Position numbers and translations under genes: made by a program
Source: J027 sp034437655
GTDB taxonomy: Bacteria; Chloroflexota; Anaerolineae; Aggregatilineales; J027
Direction: 5' to 3'
Assembly (NCBI GenBank): GCA_034437655.1
Contig: DAOTTU010000012.1
Location: 1 to 64,000 of the forward strand
Length of the DNA stretch: 64,000 bases
The notes under the pieces: generated by a model
Seen by the model: only the letters and a program-made list of their open reading frames with translations
Database searches by the model: none
Told to the model about the DNA's origin: nothing
In this document: in pieces, positions 36,428-45,825 of the stretch
How positions within the stretch are numbered: the stretch's first letter is position 1
Layout of the letters: the number at the start of each line of letters is the position of its first letter

Positions 36428-37360
36428 ATGGCTGCGAATCGACGACGCTTGCAAAACCCTCTGAACGTTATCCTGCGTAACCCGGTCGCGCTCAAAGAAC
36501 TGCGAGGCCGGATGCGGGGGCCGCGTGCCTTTATCGTCATGACGATGTATCTGGTGGTCGTTGGTGGTTTTACAATCATCATTTATCTGGCTGCAACGGG
36601 CTCGGCCACGACATCTACGGGGGAAATCGACGGGGGTGAGGTCGGGCGCTTGCTGTTCAGTGCAGTGGTCGCGATGGAATTGTTCCTGGTGACCTTTATC
36701 ACGCCGGCTTTCACTGCCAGTGCTATCAGCGGGGAGCATGAACGCCAGACGTATGACCTGCTACGAACGACGCTTCTGCCGGAACAATCATTGGTCTGGG
36801 GTAAGCTGTTTTCGGCCATTGCTTATATCATTTTGCTGTTGCTGGCGGCCATCCCGCTGCAAAGTATCGCGTTCTTGTTCGGCGGGGTGGATATTCCTGA
36901 GGTCTATATTGCGTTTGTTGTGTTGATGGCGACCGCGTTTTTTCTGGGCACGTTGGGCGTCTACTTTTCCGCCATGTCCCGCCGCACGCTCCGGGCCAAT
37001 ATCATGACCTATGTCACAGCGATGGCGGTCGCGCTTATCACGGCGGTGCTGCTGGTGCTGACGATTGGCGTTTTCGACTCATTGACCACCACCGGAAGCA
37101 CAATCATGTCACCCGGGGTAGAGTGGTTGTTGTTGCTGGGGCGGGGTCTGCTCATCTGCCTGAATCCCCTCAGCACGTTGTTGGTTACGCAGGACTTCCT
37201 CGTGAATCAGCAGAGTGTCTTCACGATTGACTACACCTTTCAGAATGGGAATATGGTCACGTTACCCTCTCCCTGGATCATTTTCACGATCATATACGTC
37301 CTTATTTCAGTAGCACTCTTTGTGCGGACGACGAAAATCCTGCAAAAAATCGAAGAATAA
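36428..37360 (+). CDS. ABC-2 type permease, first pair
   Basis: 310 residues with about six membrane helices. The N-terminal NPVALKELRGRMRGPRAF is a typical start for ABC-2 permeases, followed by helices at ~36–56, ~80–100, ~135–160, ~165–185, ~195–225 and a C-terminal one (WIIFTIIYVLISVALFV). It begins five bases after the ATPase stop. No catalytic domain is seen. It probably forms the channel with the ATPase just upstream. Confidence 0.85.
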   Translation: MAANRRRLQNPLNVILRNPVALKELRGRMRGPRAFIVMTMYLVVVGGFTIIIYLAATGSATTSTGEIDGGEVGRLLFSAVVAMELFLVTFITPAFTASAISGEHERQTYDLLRTTLLPEQSLVWGKLFSAIAYIILLLLAAIPLQSIAFLFGGVDIPEVYIAFVVLMATAFFLGTLGVYFSAMSRRTLRANIMTYVTAMAVALITAVLLVLTIGVFDSLTTTGSTIMSPGVEWLLLLGRGLLICLNPLSTLLVTQDFLVNQQSVFTIDYTFQNGNMVTLPSPWIIFTIIYVLISVALFVRTTKILQKIEE

Positions 37361-37430
37361 AACATTTTGGCGGGTGCCTGTGTAGTATGTATGTCATCTG
37401 CACTGCCTGTCAAAAAGTGAGGTAACACAC

Positions 37431-39473
37431 ATGCAACGCATTGAAACGCAAGGAACCGCCCCGCCACTCCAGGATGACCGCGACGTACTGTATGGCTATT
37501 TGCGCCGCTGGAACACCCGTTTACGTGCGGTGCGCTCCGTCATCTGGATTCCACGCGGGATGCTCCTGGGTGTCCTGATTGGGTTGGCGATGGCGCTCTA
37601 TTCACGCTTTGAACCGTGGTTGCTACCCGAAGAAATTTTGCGCAACTCGTTGATTGCGGTTGGCGTAGCGGGTGTCGTCACGGCGGTGTTGCTATGGCTG
37701 TGGCCGCGCCGACCGAACTTTGCTGCGCAGGATTTCGACATCCGCTTTGAACTCAAAGAGCGTATGAGTACGGCCATAGAGCTTCTCAGTGGCGGTATCT
37801 TCGCGCCGCAGTCCATTGTGGATGGGCAGGTAGAAGACGCACGTGTGGCGGCGAATCAGGTTCAAGTGCGCGAATATTTGCCGATTCGCGTCAAGTGGCT
37901 AGAGGTCATTGCGTTGCTATTGGCGTTGCTGGCGTTGGCGGCGTCCATCATGATTGAAAATCCGCTGGCCGATGATGTGATTTCGCAACAGGCATTGAGT
38001 GAAGAAATTGACGAGCAGCGTGAACAACTTGAACAAGCCCGCGAACAGATTGAGTCGAACCCTGACCTTGACGAAGAACAGGTTGATGAATTGACTCAAC
38101 CGCTGGATGAAGCCATTGAAGCGCTCGAAAACGATGACATTTCGCAGGCTGAAGCCGTCGCTGAAATGACCGAGGCCGAGCAAGAACTTCAAGAGATGAG
38201 CCAGGACGGGATGACGCAGGAGGAGCGTGAGGCTATGCAGGCTGCCGGCCAGCAGCTCAACGCCAACCCCAACACCGAGTCAATGGGCGATTCGATGTCC
38301 GAAGGTGACCTCAACAGCGCCAGCGAAGAGGCCCAGAGCCTCGCTGAAGAACTCGAGAATATGAGCGAACAAGAACGGCAAGAGATGGCCGATGCGCTCG
38401 ATCAGGCTGCTGATGAACTTGAAGCGACCAACCCTGAAATGGCCGAACAAATGCGCGAAGCCGCCGACGCACTCCGCGAGGGGGACACTGAACGCGCCGC
38501 CGAAGCCATGCAAGAACTTTCGGAGCAGATGCAGGAACAGGCCGAACAAAATCAAGAGCAAGCTGACGCCGCCCAACAAGCGCAGGAACAGGTGCAGCAA
38601 AGCCGCCAGGAAATGACTGAGTTTGACCCCAACGCTGAAAACCAGAGCGGTAACAGCGACCAGCAAGACGGTCAACAGCAGCAGCAAGACAGTCAACAAA
38701 GTGGTGATCAGCAACAACAAGGTGACCAACAGCAGAGTGGCCAAAACGCCCAGCAGGGCAACCAGCAACAGGGCCAGCAAGGTCAACAGTCTGACCAATC
38801 TCAACAGGGCGGCGACCAACAACAGGGCAGCCAGGCGCAGCAAGACAACCAGCAGCAGGGTGAGCAACAACAGGGTAATCAACAGGGGCAGCAGAATGGT
38901 GGCCAGCAAGAAGCTCAGGACGGTGGCCAACCCGGTGAAGGTAACCAGCCCGGCGCAGGTGAAGCCGAACAGCAGGGTGGTTCGCAGGAAGGCTCACAGA
39001 GTGGCAACCAACCCGGGCAGAACGGACAGTCTGCCAGCGATGCTCAGCAAGGTAGCCAGAGTACACAGTCTGGACAGGCTAACACCGGTAGTTCTGGTGG
39101 TGGTGCCGGGGATACAGGCGGCGACCAGGATTCACAGGGACAGGGTTCTGCTAGCCAACCCGGTGACGTTGACAACCGCCCCGGCGATGCAGGTGAACGG
39201 GACTACCCCAATGTTTATGACCCCAACCGCATCGGGGAAGACGGGACTGAAGACCCTGAACTCTCGCTGAGTGGACAGGTAAGCGATGATGAAGGCGACC
39301 CGCTGCAAGAAGGCGACTTCAACAACGAGTTTACGGGTGAGTCAACCGTGCCCTATGATCAGGTCTTCTCTGACTATAGCGGCGAGGCTCAAAAAGCCCT
39401 TGAAAGTGACTACATCCCGATTGGACTGCGCGATTTGGTGCGGGCCTACTTTACTTCGATTGAACCCGAATAG
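37431..39473 (+). CDS. Membrane protein with acidic coiled coil and Gln/Gly-rich tail
   Basis: 680 residues. Three hydrophobic helices lie in the first ~180 residues (LLGVLIGLAMALYS, LIAVGVAGVVTAVLLWLW, VIALLLALLALAASIM). A long acidic coiled coil (~185–395) is rich in Glu, Gln and Ala. Residues ~404–590 are almost only Gln, Gly, Ser, Asn and Asp, in irregular QQxGQQ-like repeats. The C-terminal ~90 residues are ordered again, ending VPYDQVFSDYSGEAQKALE…IPIGLRDLVRAYF, a motif I recall from Gln-rich proteins beside MoxR genes in this phylum. The next gene is MoxR. A scaffold or assembly role is plausible but unproven. Confidence 0.75.
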   Translation: MQRIETQGTAPPLQDDRDVLYGYLRRWNTRLRAVRSVIWIPRGMLLGVLIGLAMALYSRFEPWLLPEEILRNSLIAVGVAGVVTAVLLWLWPRRPNFAAQDFDIRFELKERMSTAIELLSGGIFAPQSIVDGQVEDARVAANQVQVREYLPIRVKWLEVIALLLALLALAASIMIENPLADDVISQQALSEEIDEQREQLEQAREQIESNPDLDEEQVDELTQPLDEAIEALENDDISQAEAVAEMTEAEQELQEMSQDGMTQEEREAMQAAGQQLNANPNTESMGDSMSEGDLNSASEEAQSLAEELENMSEQERQEMADALDQAADELEATNPEMAEQMREAADALREGDTERAAEAMQELSEQMQEQAEQNQEQADAAQQAQEQVQQSRQEMTEFDPNAENQSGNSDQQDGQQQQQDSQQSGDQQQQGDQQQSGQNAQQGNQQQGQQGQQSDQSQQGGDQQQGSQAQQDNQQQGEQQQGNQQGQQNGGQQEAQDGGQPGEGNQPGAGEAEQQGGSQEGSQSGNQPGQNGQSASDAQQGSQSTQSGQANTGSSGGGAGDTGGDQDSQGQGSASQPGDVDNRPGDAGERDYPNVYDPNRIGEDGTEDPELSLSGQVSDDEGDPLQEGDFNNEFTGESTVPYDQVFSDYSGEAQKALESDYIPIGLRDLVRAYFTSIEPE

Positions 39474-39484
39474 GAGCAAGCAGC

Positions 39485-40492
39485 ATGAGCGATATGCCAA
39501 CCACCCGTGAGATGAATGTTGAGGAATTTGCTGACAAAGCGCAGGCGATTGTTGATGAAGTACGCAAAGTCATTGTCGGGCAAGAAGCACTCATCCGGCA
39601 GGTGCTTATCTGTGTCATTGCGGGGCGTCACGCCTTGCTCGAAGGGGTGCCCGGGCTTGGCAAAACGATGCTCATCCGCACCCTTTCTGAAGCGATGGAC
39701 CTCAAATTCGCCCGTATTCAGTTTACGCCAGACCTGATGCCCGCTGACATCACCGGGACTGACATCATGGAAGAAAATGAACTGGGACACCGTGTCTTCC
39801 GTTTTCAACCGGGGCCGGTTTTTGCGAACCTCGTGCTGGCTGACGAAATCAATCGCGCCACCCCCAAAACCCAGTCTGCCATGCTGGAAGCCATGCAAGA
39901 AAAGCGTGTCACCGTCGCCAACAACACCTATCATCTAGAAGCACCGTTTTTCGTGCTGGCCACGCAAAACCCACTCGAAATGGAGGGGACGTATCCACTA
40001 CCAGAAGCACAGCTCGACCGCTTCATGTTCAAAATCAACGTGCCTTTCCCCTCTGCTGAGGATTTGATGGAGATTTTCAACCGCACGACGGGCGCAGAAA
40101 CGGAACAACCGCAAGCCGCTGTCCGGGGAGATGAGATCGTCAGCATGGGTGAACTGGCGCTCAAGGTGCCAATGGCCAGCCATGTCAATGAGTACATCGC
40201 CCGTCTTGTTGTCGCGACCCACCCCGAAAGCCCCGGTTCATCGCCGTTGGTACGGCAATATGTGCGTTATGGCTCCAGCCCGCGCGGTGGGCAAGCGCTC
40301 ATTCTCGGCGCGAAAGTCAACGCGATGCTAGAAGGGCGCTACAACGTCGCATTCGATGACGTCAAACGGGTTGCATCGGCCGTGTTGCGCCACCGTTTGT
40401 TGCTGAACTTCGAAGGCATGGCAGAAGGTGTCACTGCTGATCAGATTGTGGATGACTTGCTGAAGCATGTCCCCAAAGAAAGCCAGATGTAA
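39485..40492 (+). CDS. MoxR-type AAA+ ATPase
   Basis: 335 residues. Walker A EGVPGLGKTMLIRTL, Walker B LVLADEINRATPKTQSAMLEAM, sensor ATQNPLEMEGTYPLPEAQLDRF and the C-terminal lid domain are all canonical for MoxR/RavA relatives. MoxR ATPases act as chaperones that help insert metals or mature partner proteins, commonly with vWA and DUF58 proteins as here. It lies 11 bases after the Gln-rich gene and is probably in one operon with it. Confidence 0.93.
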   Translation: MSDMPTTREMNVEEFADKAQAIVDEVRKVIVGQEALIRQVLICVIAGRHALLEGVPGLGKTMLIRTLSEAMDLKFARIQFTPDLMPADITGTDIMEENELGHRVFRFQPGPVFANLVLADEINRATPKTQSAMLEAMQEKRVTVANNTYHLEAPFFVLATQNPLEMEGTYPLPEAQLDRFMFKINVPFPSAEDLMEIFNRTTGAETEQPQAAVRGDEIVSMGELALKVPMASHVNEYIARLVVATHPESPGSSPLVRQYVRYGSSPRGGQALILGAKVNAMLEGRYNVAFDDVKRVASAVLRHRLLLNFEGMAEGVTADQIVDDLLKHVPKESQM

Positions 40493-40518
40493 GTTAGGTC
40501 TACTCTCGGTTTCAGACA

Positions 40519-41448
40519 ATGGCTCAGCCAGTTATCCAGACGAACGCCCTGCGCAAAGTCTTTGGACGTGGCAAACGTCGCAAAGTGGCGGTAGATCATC
40601 TCATGCTGACAGTAGCACCGCAGCAGGTCTACGGTTTTTTGGGGCGAAACGGTGCGGGGAAGACCACGACTATTCGCATGTTGCTAACCCTGATGCGCCC
40701 GACCGCTGGTGAACTAACCATTCTTGGCGAAGACCCCTACCGACAGCCGCAGGTACTCCGGCGCGTGGGGACACTTGTTGAAGGCGCGACCTTTTACCCC
40801 TACCTCAGCGGGTGGGACAACTTGCGCGTGGTGGGCAATTCACAGGGTGAATTTAAGCCAGAAGCAGCCGACCGCTGGCTGGATGTGGTTGGGCTGTCAC
40901 AGGCAAAGAAGGTTAAATTCCGTGCTTATTCCACCGGGATGAAGCAACGCCTGGGCATTGCGGCAGCGCTGATGCACGACCCGGAACTCATTTTGCTGGA
41001 TGAACCGACCAATGGCATGGACCCGGCTGGTATCCGTGAAATGCGTCGGCTCATCCGTGACCTGGCGCATCAGCAGGGTAAAACCGTCTTTTTGACCAGT
41101 CACCTATTGGCAGAAGTGCAGCAGACCTGCGACCGCCTCGCCATTATCGAAGAAGGTCAGCTTATCCGTGAAGGTAAGCTCACTGACCTCCTTTCACAGC
41201 GCCAACAACTGGACGTTGAGGTCGATGATTTAGACAAAGCCCGGAACGTACTCGCTGAACACTGGGCTAGCACGATTACTACGCTCGACACACCACCAAC
41301 GATTGTTTTGCGCGTTGAGGCCGGTCGCGACGATGCACCAATGATTGTGCGGTGTCTGGTAGAGGCTGAGCTGGACGTATACAGTGTCAAGCCCTATCAA
41401 CAGACGCTGGAAGACTATTTCTTGCAAGAGGTGGGGGGAGGTTCATGA
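40519..41448 (+). CDS. ABC-2 exporter ATPase, second pair
   Basis: 309 residues. Walker A GRNGAGKTTTIRML, signature YSTGMKQRLGIAAALM, Walker B LILLDEPTNGMD and TSHLL switch are present. The ~90-residue C-terminal tail is normal for drug/lantibiotic-type or unknown exporters. Its stop overlaps the start of the permease gene by four bases (ATGA). Only distantly similar in sequence to the first ATPase, so the two exporters are unlikely to be a recent duplication. Confidence 0.88.
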   Translation: MAQPVIQTNALRKVFGRGKRRKVAVDHLMLTVAPQQVYGFLGRNGAGKTTTIRMLLTLMRPTAGELTILGEDPYRQPQVLRRVGTLVEGATFYPYLSGWDNLRVVGNSQGEFKPEAADRWLDVVGLSQAKKVKFRAYSTGMKQRLGIAAALMHDPELILLDEPTNGMDPAGIREMRRLIRDLAHQQGKTVFLTSHLLAEVQQTCDRLAIIEEGQLIREGKLTDLLSQRQQLDVEVDDLDKARNVLAEHWASTITTLDTPPTIVLRVEAGRDDAPMIVRCLVEAELDVYSVKPYQQTLEDYFLQEVGGGS

Positions 41449-42311
41449 ATCAACTGGTCCGCGCCGAATACAAGAAAATTGTTGGAAACCGCCGCCTGAT
41501 GATGTGCATGATCTATATCTGGCCAATGGTTGCCTGTGCAGTTGGCTGTATGTTGACCCTGAATTTTGCCATCAATGCCAGTGCGCGTGAAACTTACAGT
41601 GATGGCCCTTTTACATGGACCGAAATGGCGCTGATCCCCTGGTTTTTGCTGAATAATCCTATCGGCCGCCTGTTGTTGATCGGCTTTCCGGTGACAGTTT
41701 TTGCCGGGGAATATGAAAACCGCACCTGGAAGACAGTGGTCCCCGGCAATCCACGCTGGCGCTTGATGATTGCGAAGTATCTGGCGATGTCGGGCTTTAT
41801 TGTCGCGGCGTTTACAGTGATGTCGATTTTTCTGGTTATCGCTGTGGGGTTAATGAATACCGCTTTTGGTGCTGACTACCCACCCGCGATCACAGGCGAT
41901 GTGTTGACCGAATTTGTGCGCGACTACGCCCTCAATGCGACCATGGCCTTTGTGGCAATGCTCGTTGTGGGGGCGCTCGGCATTCTGATTTCCATCATTA
42001 CCCGCTCCATCTTGATGGGTGTCTTTGCCGGGATGGTTGTTTCGGGGGTAGAGTTCCTTGGTATTCCGCTCATTTTAGCGCTGACAGCAGCCATCTTGCA
42101 GCAAGACACTATATTGGACCTCATCGTCCTGACGCCTTCTTATAACACCGACAATATCATCGCCTGGATCAATTTTGACACCCCGACCGAATATTTCAGC
42201 GAGGACATCACCAGCCTGAGCCTGTCCGAGTCGGTGATGATGCTGACGGGGTGGGTGGTTGGTCTGGTTGGGCTTTCGATACTGGTTTTTCAGCGCCAGG
42301 ATATTCAATAA
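41445..42311 (+). CDS. ABC-2 type permease, second pair
   Basis: 288 residues with about six membrane helices. The start MNQLVRAEYKKIVGNRRL is typical of ABC-2 permeases with a long first outside loop. Helices occur near 21–40, 68–88, 108–135, 165–190, 195–225 and 258–280. It overlaps the ATPase gene by four bases, so the two are translated together. Substrate unknown. Confidence 0.85.
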   Translation: MNQLVRAEYKKIVGNRRLMMCMIYIWPMVACAVGCMLTLNFAINASARETYSDGPFTWTEMALIPWFLLNNPIGRLLLIGFPVTVFAGEYENRTWKTVVPGNPRWRLMIAKYLAMSGFIVAAFTVMSIFLVIAVGLMNTAFGADYPPAITGDVLTEFVRDYALNATMAFVAMLVVGALGILISIITRSILMGVFAGMVVSGVEFLGIPLILALTAAILQQDTILDLIVLTPSYNTDNIIAWINFDTPTEYFSEDITSLSLSESVMMLTGWVVGLVGLSILVFQRQDIQ

Positions 42312-42338
42312 AACACTCTAACCTCAAGGTGACCTATC

Positions 42339-43238
42339 ATGAGCAAACAATTTAAAATCTTCGACCCCGGCACGTTACGCAAATTTGAGAGCCTGAACCT
42401 GATTGCCAGTCAGGTGCGGGCTGGTGCGATGAAAGGCGAACGCCGTTCCACCAAACGCGGCACCAGTATCGAGTTTGCCGATTATCGTAATTACGTCAAA
42501 GGTGACGACTTACGCCGCATTGACTGGAACGTCTTTGCGCGGCTTGAACGCCCTTTTATTAAGCTGTTGGAAGAAGAAGAAGACCTCGCCGTACATTTCC
42601 TCATTGACGCTTCAGCCAGTATGGATTGGCCGCAAGAGGGCGACCGGGACCGTCATAAATTCATCTGGGGATTGCGTGTGCTGGGTGGATTGGCCTATCT
42701 TTCGTTGACCTCGGGTGATCTAGTGTATGTGAACGCACTGCGCAGCGACAGGAACCACCAATGGGGGCCACACCGGGGCAAGGCCTATGCGATGCAAATG
42801 CTGCTCTCTATGGAGCAAATCTACACACGTGGCGACACTGACCTCGGTCAGGCGTTAAAAGACTATGCGTTGCGAGCCCGCCGGCCGGGGCTGTGTGTGC
42901 TGGTCAGTGACATGATGTCACATAACTATCAGGAAGGCTTGAGCGCCCTGCAATCGCGTGGATTTGAGGTCGCTGTGATTCAGGTGCTTTCACCTGATGA
43001 AGTTAATCCTGAAATTACGGGTGATTTACGGCTGATTGACGTTGAAAGTGGCATGATGCAGGAAGTCACCGTTGATGCTGAGATGCGCCAACTCTATCAG
43101 GAGCGCCTTGTTGCCTGGCAAGAGGAAATCGGCGACTTTTGTATGCGGCGCGGCGTGCATTTCATCAGCGCAGAGTCCAGTATGCCGTGGGAGGAACTCA
43201 TCCTCTATCAGTTGCGGCGTCTCGGTGTGGTGCATTAG
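42339..43238 (+). CDS. DUF58 (vWA-like) protein of the MoxR cluster
   Basis: 299 residues. The DUF58 signature is FADYRNYVKGDDLRRIDWNVFARL, followed by a vWA-like domain with the metal site FLIDASASMDW. No membrane helix. DUF58 proteins almost always sit beside MoxR ATPases and vWA membrane proteins, as here, and probably form part of the same chaperone-like machine. The stop codon directly abuts the ATG of the GT39-like gene. Confidence 0.92.
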   Translation: MSKQFKIFDPGTLRKFESLNLIASQVRAGAMKGERRSTKRGTSIEFADYRNYVKGDDLRRIDWNVFARLERPFIKLLEEEEDLAVHFLIDASASMDWPQEGDRDRHKFIWGLRVLGGLAYLSLTSGDLVYVNALRSDRNHQWGPHRGKAYAMQMLLSMEQIYTRGDTDLGQALKDYALRARRPGLCVLVSDMMSHNYQEGLSALQSRGFEVAVIQVLSPDEVNPEITGDLRLIDVESGMMQEVTVDAEMRQLYQERLVAWQEEIGDFCMRRGVHFISAESSMPWEELILYQLRRLGVVH

Positions 43239-45809
43239 ATGCAACAGCGGCAAGCGGGCTGGCTGTTGGCGGCTGGCGTCATCGTGTTGTGGGTGGCTTT
43301 TGGTCTGCGCGTCTGGGAATTGGGCACAGAGTCTATCTGGCATGATGAAGGCTGGTCAATCCGTGCGATTCAAAGCCCATTCGACACCCCGGACGACAAC
43401 ACCCCCTATATCTACTATGCCACATTGCACTTGCTCTGGCAGGCCGGCATTGGTGACACGGCATTTGCCTTTCGCTTTGGCTCGGTGCTGATTGGTCTAC
43501 TGACGGTGGCGCTGGCGGTGCGTGTCGGTGGTCGCTGGTTTGGGACGCCGGCCGGGATTGCATTTGGACTACTTGTCGCGACCTCGCCGCTGTTGTGGGA
43601 ATATGCGCAAGAGGTGCGGGCCTATGTCGCGGTGCCGCTGTTTGGTTTGTTGATGTTGGCTTTGGCTGAGCGTATTTTGCGCAGGCAACCAGATGACGCG
43701 ATTCAATGGCGGTTGTGGGGTGCAATTTTCGTTGTGGAGCTGGTCGGCCTATACACACATAACCTTGTTGTAGCACTCGTGGCCTGGCTCAGTGTGGCTC
43801 TGGGCGTGGTGTGGTTGCTGCGGCAGGACTGGCGGCGAATTGTGGCGTGGGGGGCACTGCATGTGGGGTTATTGCTGGCTTATGTCCCGTGGTTGTTGAC
43901 GCAATCCCCATCAGGAACAGCGCTCAACACTGCCCCTGAACCCGGTTTTGCACTGCTGCAAGACATCTGGTACAGCTATTTTTTGCCTGTGCTGCCACAA
44001 GTGCAGGCGACCGACAACAGCATGTTATTAAACCTTGCTGCCTTGCTCACCTTCATCGCCGCTGCCGTTTTTGTGCTGCGCAAACCCCGCACACAAGCGT
44101 GGGTGCTGACTTCGCATGTTGTCATTGTGCCGCTGTTCAGCACCGTGATTCTGATCGCGGCCAGCATCGACTTTCACCCGCGCTATTTTATCGCCGCTGT
44201 CCCGGGGACGTTGCTGCTGCTGGTCGGCGGTGTGCAAAGCCTGAGCGAAATACTCCCGGCTGGGCGTCTGCTTGCGTTGAGCGGGGTTGTGTTACTGGGC
44301 GCAGTCATCAGCCAGCAAAGCCTGAGCGAGATTCATAACACGCGAGCCTATCAGCATGACGATTTCGCCGGGGTAGCAGCCTATTACGCCACCTTGCCCC
44401 CTGACGCCGTGATTTTGCTGCCCTTTGATGAGGAACCTGCACTGCAAAACTACTTCGCACAACAGTATGACATTCAAGCCGAGTTTGTGAACATCCCACT
44501 CTACAGCGACGACGCGACTGCTATTGAGCGCATTGGTGCATTGGTGCAAGACACCCCGCGCCATGTTGAGTTTTTGACGTGGTTCCAACTGCCTGCTGAT
44601 GTGCGCGGCATGTATCCCTGTTTGCTGGGTGGTAGTAGTGTGGAAGTGGGTGAAACCCGAACATTTTTCGGGTTAAGCACGCAACGTTTTATGCTTGCAA
44701 CCACGCCGAACCCGCAGTCCATCGCCCCACGGCTGGCTTATCCTCTCGCGACCCTGCAAACGCTGGACTACATGAGCCATCAAGGGGGGGTGTGTCTGCG
44801 CAGCGAGTGGGAAGCACACCAGAACGTCGATAATTTACAAGTCGCGATGCGTATTGATAGCCCGAACGCCGGGTGGCAGCTCACCGAACACAATACTACC
44901 CTCCGTAATGCTGAGCAGGTGGCCGATTTAGCACCGGGGGAACACGCCACCGCGTATCATTTCATGCAATTGCCGCCGGGCGCTCCTGAGCAACCCTATC
45001 CGGTGTCAATGACGCTCTATGATGCGCAACAACCTCAAGGCTATGACGTGGTGTTAAACAATGAAATCGTCGGCAAAAGCTACTACCCCCCGGAGCCGAT
45101 TATTGCACAGGGGCCGCTGTTTATAACCGTACCGTCAGCAACACGCCTCATCGCAGACACAGTAAATTCTGCTAGCATAGAAAGTGGTCAGCAATTGCAG
45201 GCAGAAATCGTGCTGGCCGGTGCTGCAAATCGCGTGACATTGCAAGGCGAGGGGTGGCAACGTGTGCATCTGGAAATCCGTGACCATGATCGTCAGGCAC
45301 AACGGGTATGGATTAATTTCACCATTCCACCAGACGCCAGCGGGCAGGCAGCGTTGATTGCAGGTGATGTTGTCCTCAAAACGTATACGATCAACACCAT
45401 AGAACGCACATTCACTGCCCCCCGGCTAGCGAACACAACCGATGTAACCTTTGGGGATTTTGCGACGCTGGTCGGCTATACGGTCAATAACCCGTTGGAC
45501 ATTACGCTGCACTGGCAAGCTGAGGACAACAGCGGCACGGCCTATACTGTCTTTGTGCAGTTGTTGGCACCAGACGGCCGCGTCATCGCCCAGAGCGACC
45601 GCCAGCCTGCGAATGGTCAACGCCCAACCACGGGTTGGTTACCAGGAGAATATATTGCAGACAACCATTTGCTGACGTTGAATGTAAATACCTATGAGGG
45701 CCCCGTAAGCGTTATTGTCGGATTCTACGACGCACAGTCCTTTGCGCGTGTATTAACTAACGTGGGCCAGGACGCTTTTCGGCTTGCACCCGACCTCGTA
45801 ATTGATTGA
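43239..45809 (+). CDS. GT39-like polytopic membrane glycosyltransferase
   Basis: 856 residues. The N-terminal half has about 9–11 membrane helices. The first outside loop holds the acidic pair WHDEGWS (~31–37), which matches the catalytic Asp-Glu of ArnT/PMT-like (GT-C) enzymes that use lipid-linked sugars. From ~425 to the end a large outside domain follows, beta-rich and without a clear family. It probably adds sugars to an exported protein or lipid. It lies between DUF58 and a vWA gene, so its acceptor may be a product of this cluster; that is inference. Confidence 0.78.
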   Translation: MQQRQAGWLLAAGVIVLWVAFGLRVWELGTESIWHDEGWSIRAIQSPFDTPDDNTPYIYYATLHLLWQAGIGDTAFAFRFGSVLIGLLTVALAVRVGGRWFGTPAGIAFGLLVATSPLLWEYAQEVRAYVAVPLFGLLMLALAERILRRQPDDAIQWRLWGAIFVVELVGLYTHNLVVALVAWLSVALGVVWLLRQDWRRIVAWGALHVGLLLAYVPWLLTQSPSGTALNTAPEPGFALLQDIWYSYFLPVLPQVQATDNSMLLNLAALLTFIAAAVFVLRKPRTQAWVLTSHVVIVPLFSTVILIAASIDFHPRYFIAAVPGTLLLLVGGVQSLSEILPAGRLLALSGVVLLGAVISQQSLSEIHNTRAYQHDDFAGVAAYYATLPPDAVILLPFDEEPALQNYFAQQYDIQAEFVNIPLYSDDATAIERIGALVQDTPRHVEFLTWFQLPADVRGMYPCLLGGSSVEVGETRTFFGLSTQRFMLATTPNPQSIAPRLAYPLATLQTLDYMSHQGGVCLRSEWEAHQNVDNLQVAMRIDSPNAGWQLTEHNTTLRNAEQVADLAPGEHATAYHFMQLPPGAPEQPYPVSMTLYDAQQPQGYDVVLNNEIVGKSYYPPEPIIAQGPLFITVPSATRLIADTVNSASIESGQQLQAEIVLAGAANRVTLQGEGWQRVHLEIRDHDRQAQRVWINFTIPPDASGQAALIAGDVVLKTYTINTIERTFTAPRLANTTDVTFGDFATLVGYTVNNPLDITLHWQAEDNSGTAYTVFVQLLAPDGRVIAQSDRQPANGQRPTTGWLPGEYIADNHLLTLNVNTYEGPVSVIVGFYDAQSFARVLTNVGQDAFRLAPDLVID

Positions 45810-45825
45810 GAGGTTTTAGACTGTT

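Noticed and set aside
38640..39200. Possible tandem DNA repeat or CRISPR-like array
   Set aside because: The periodicity is irregular and explained by Gln/Gly codons; there are no fixed-length spacers.
38280..39270. Long open frames of ~215–250 codons on both strands over the Gln-rich region (38623–39270 plus; 38280–38930 and 38311–39066 minus)
   Set aside because: They arise from the CAG/CAA-rich, low-complexity coding sequence of the 680-residue protein, have extreme composition (Leu-, Ala- or Arg-rich) and no ribosome-binding site or family motif.
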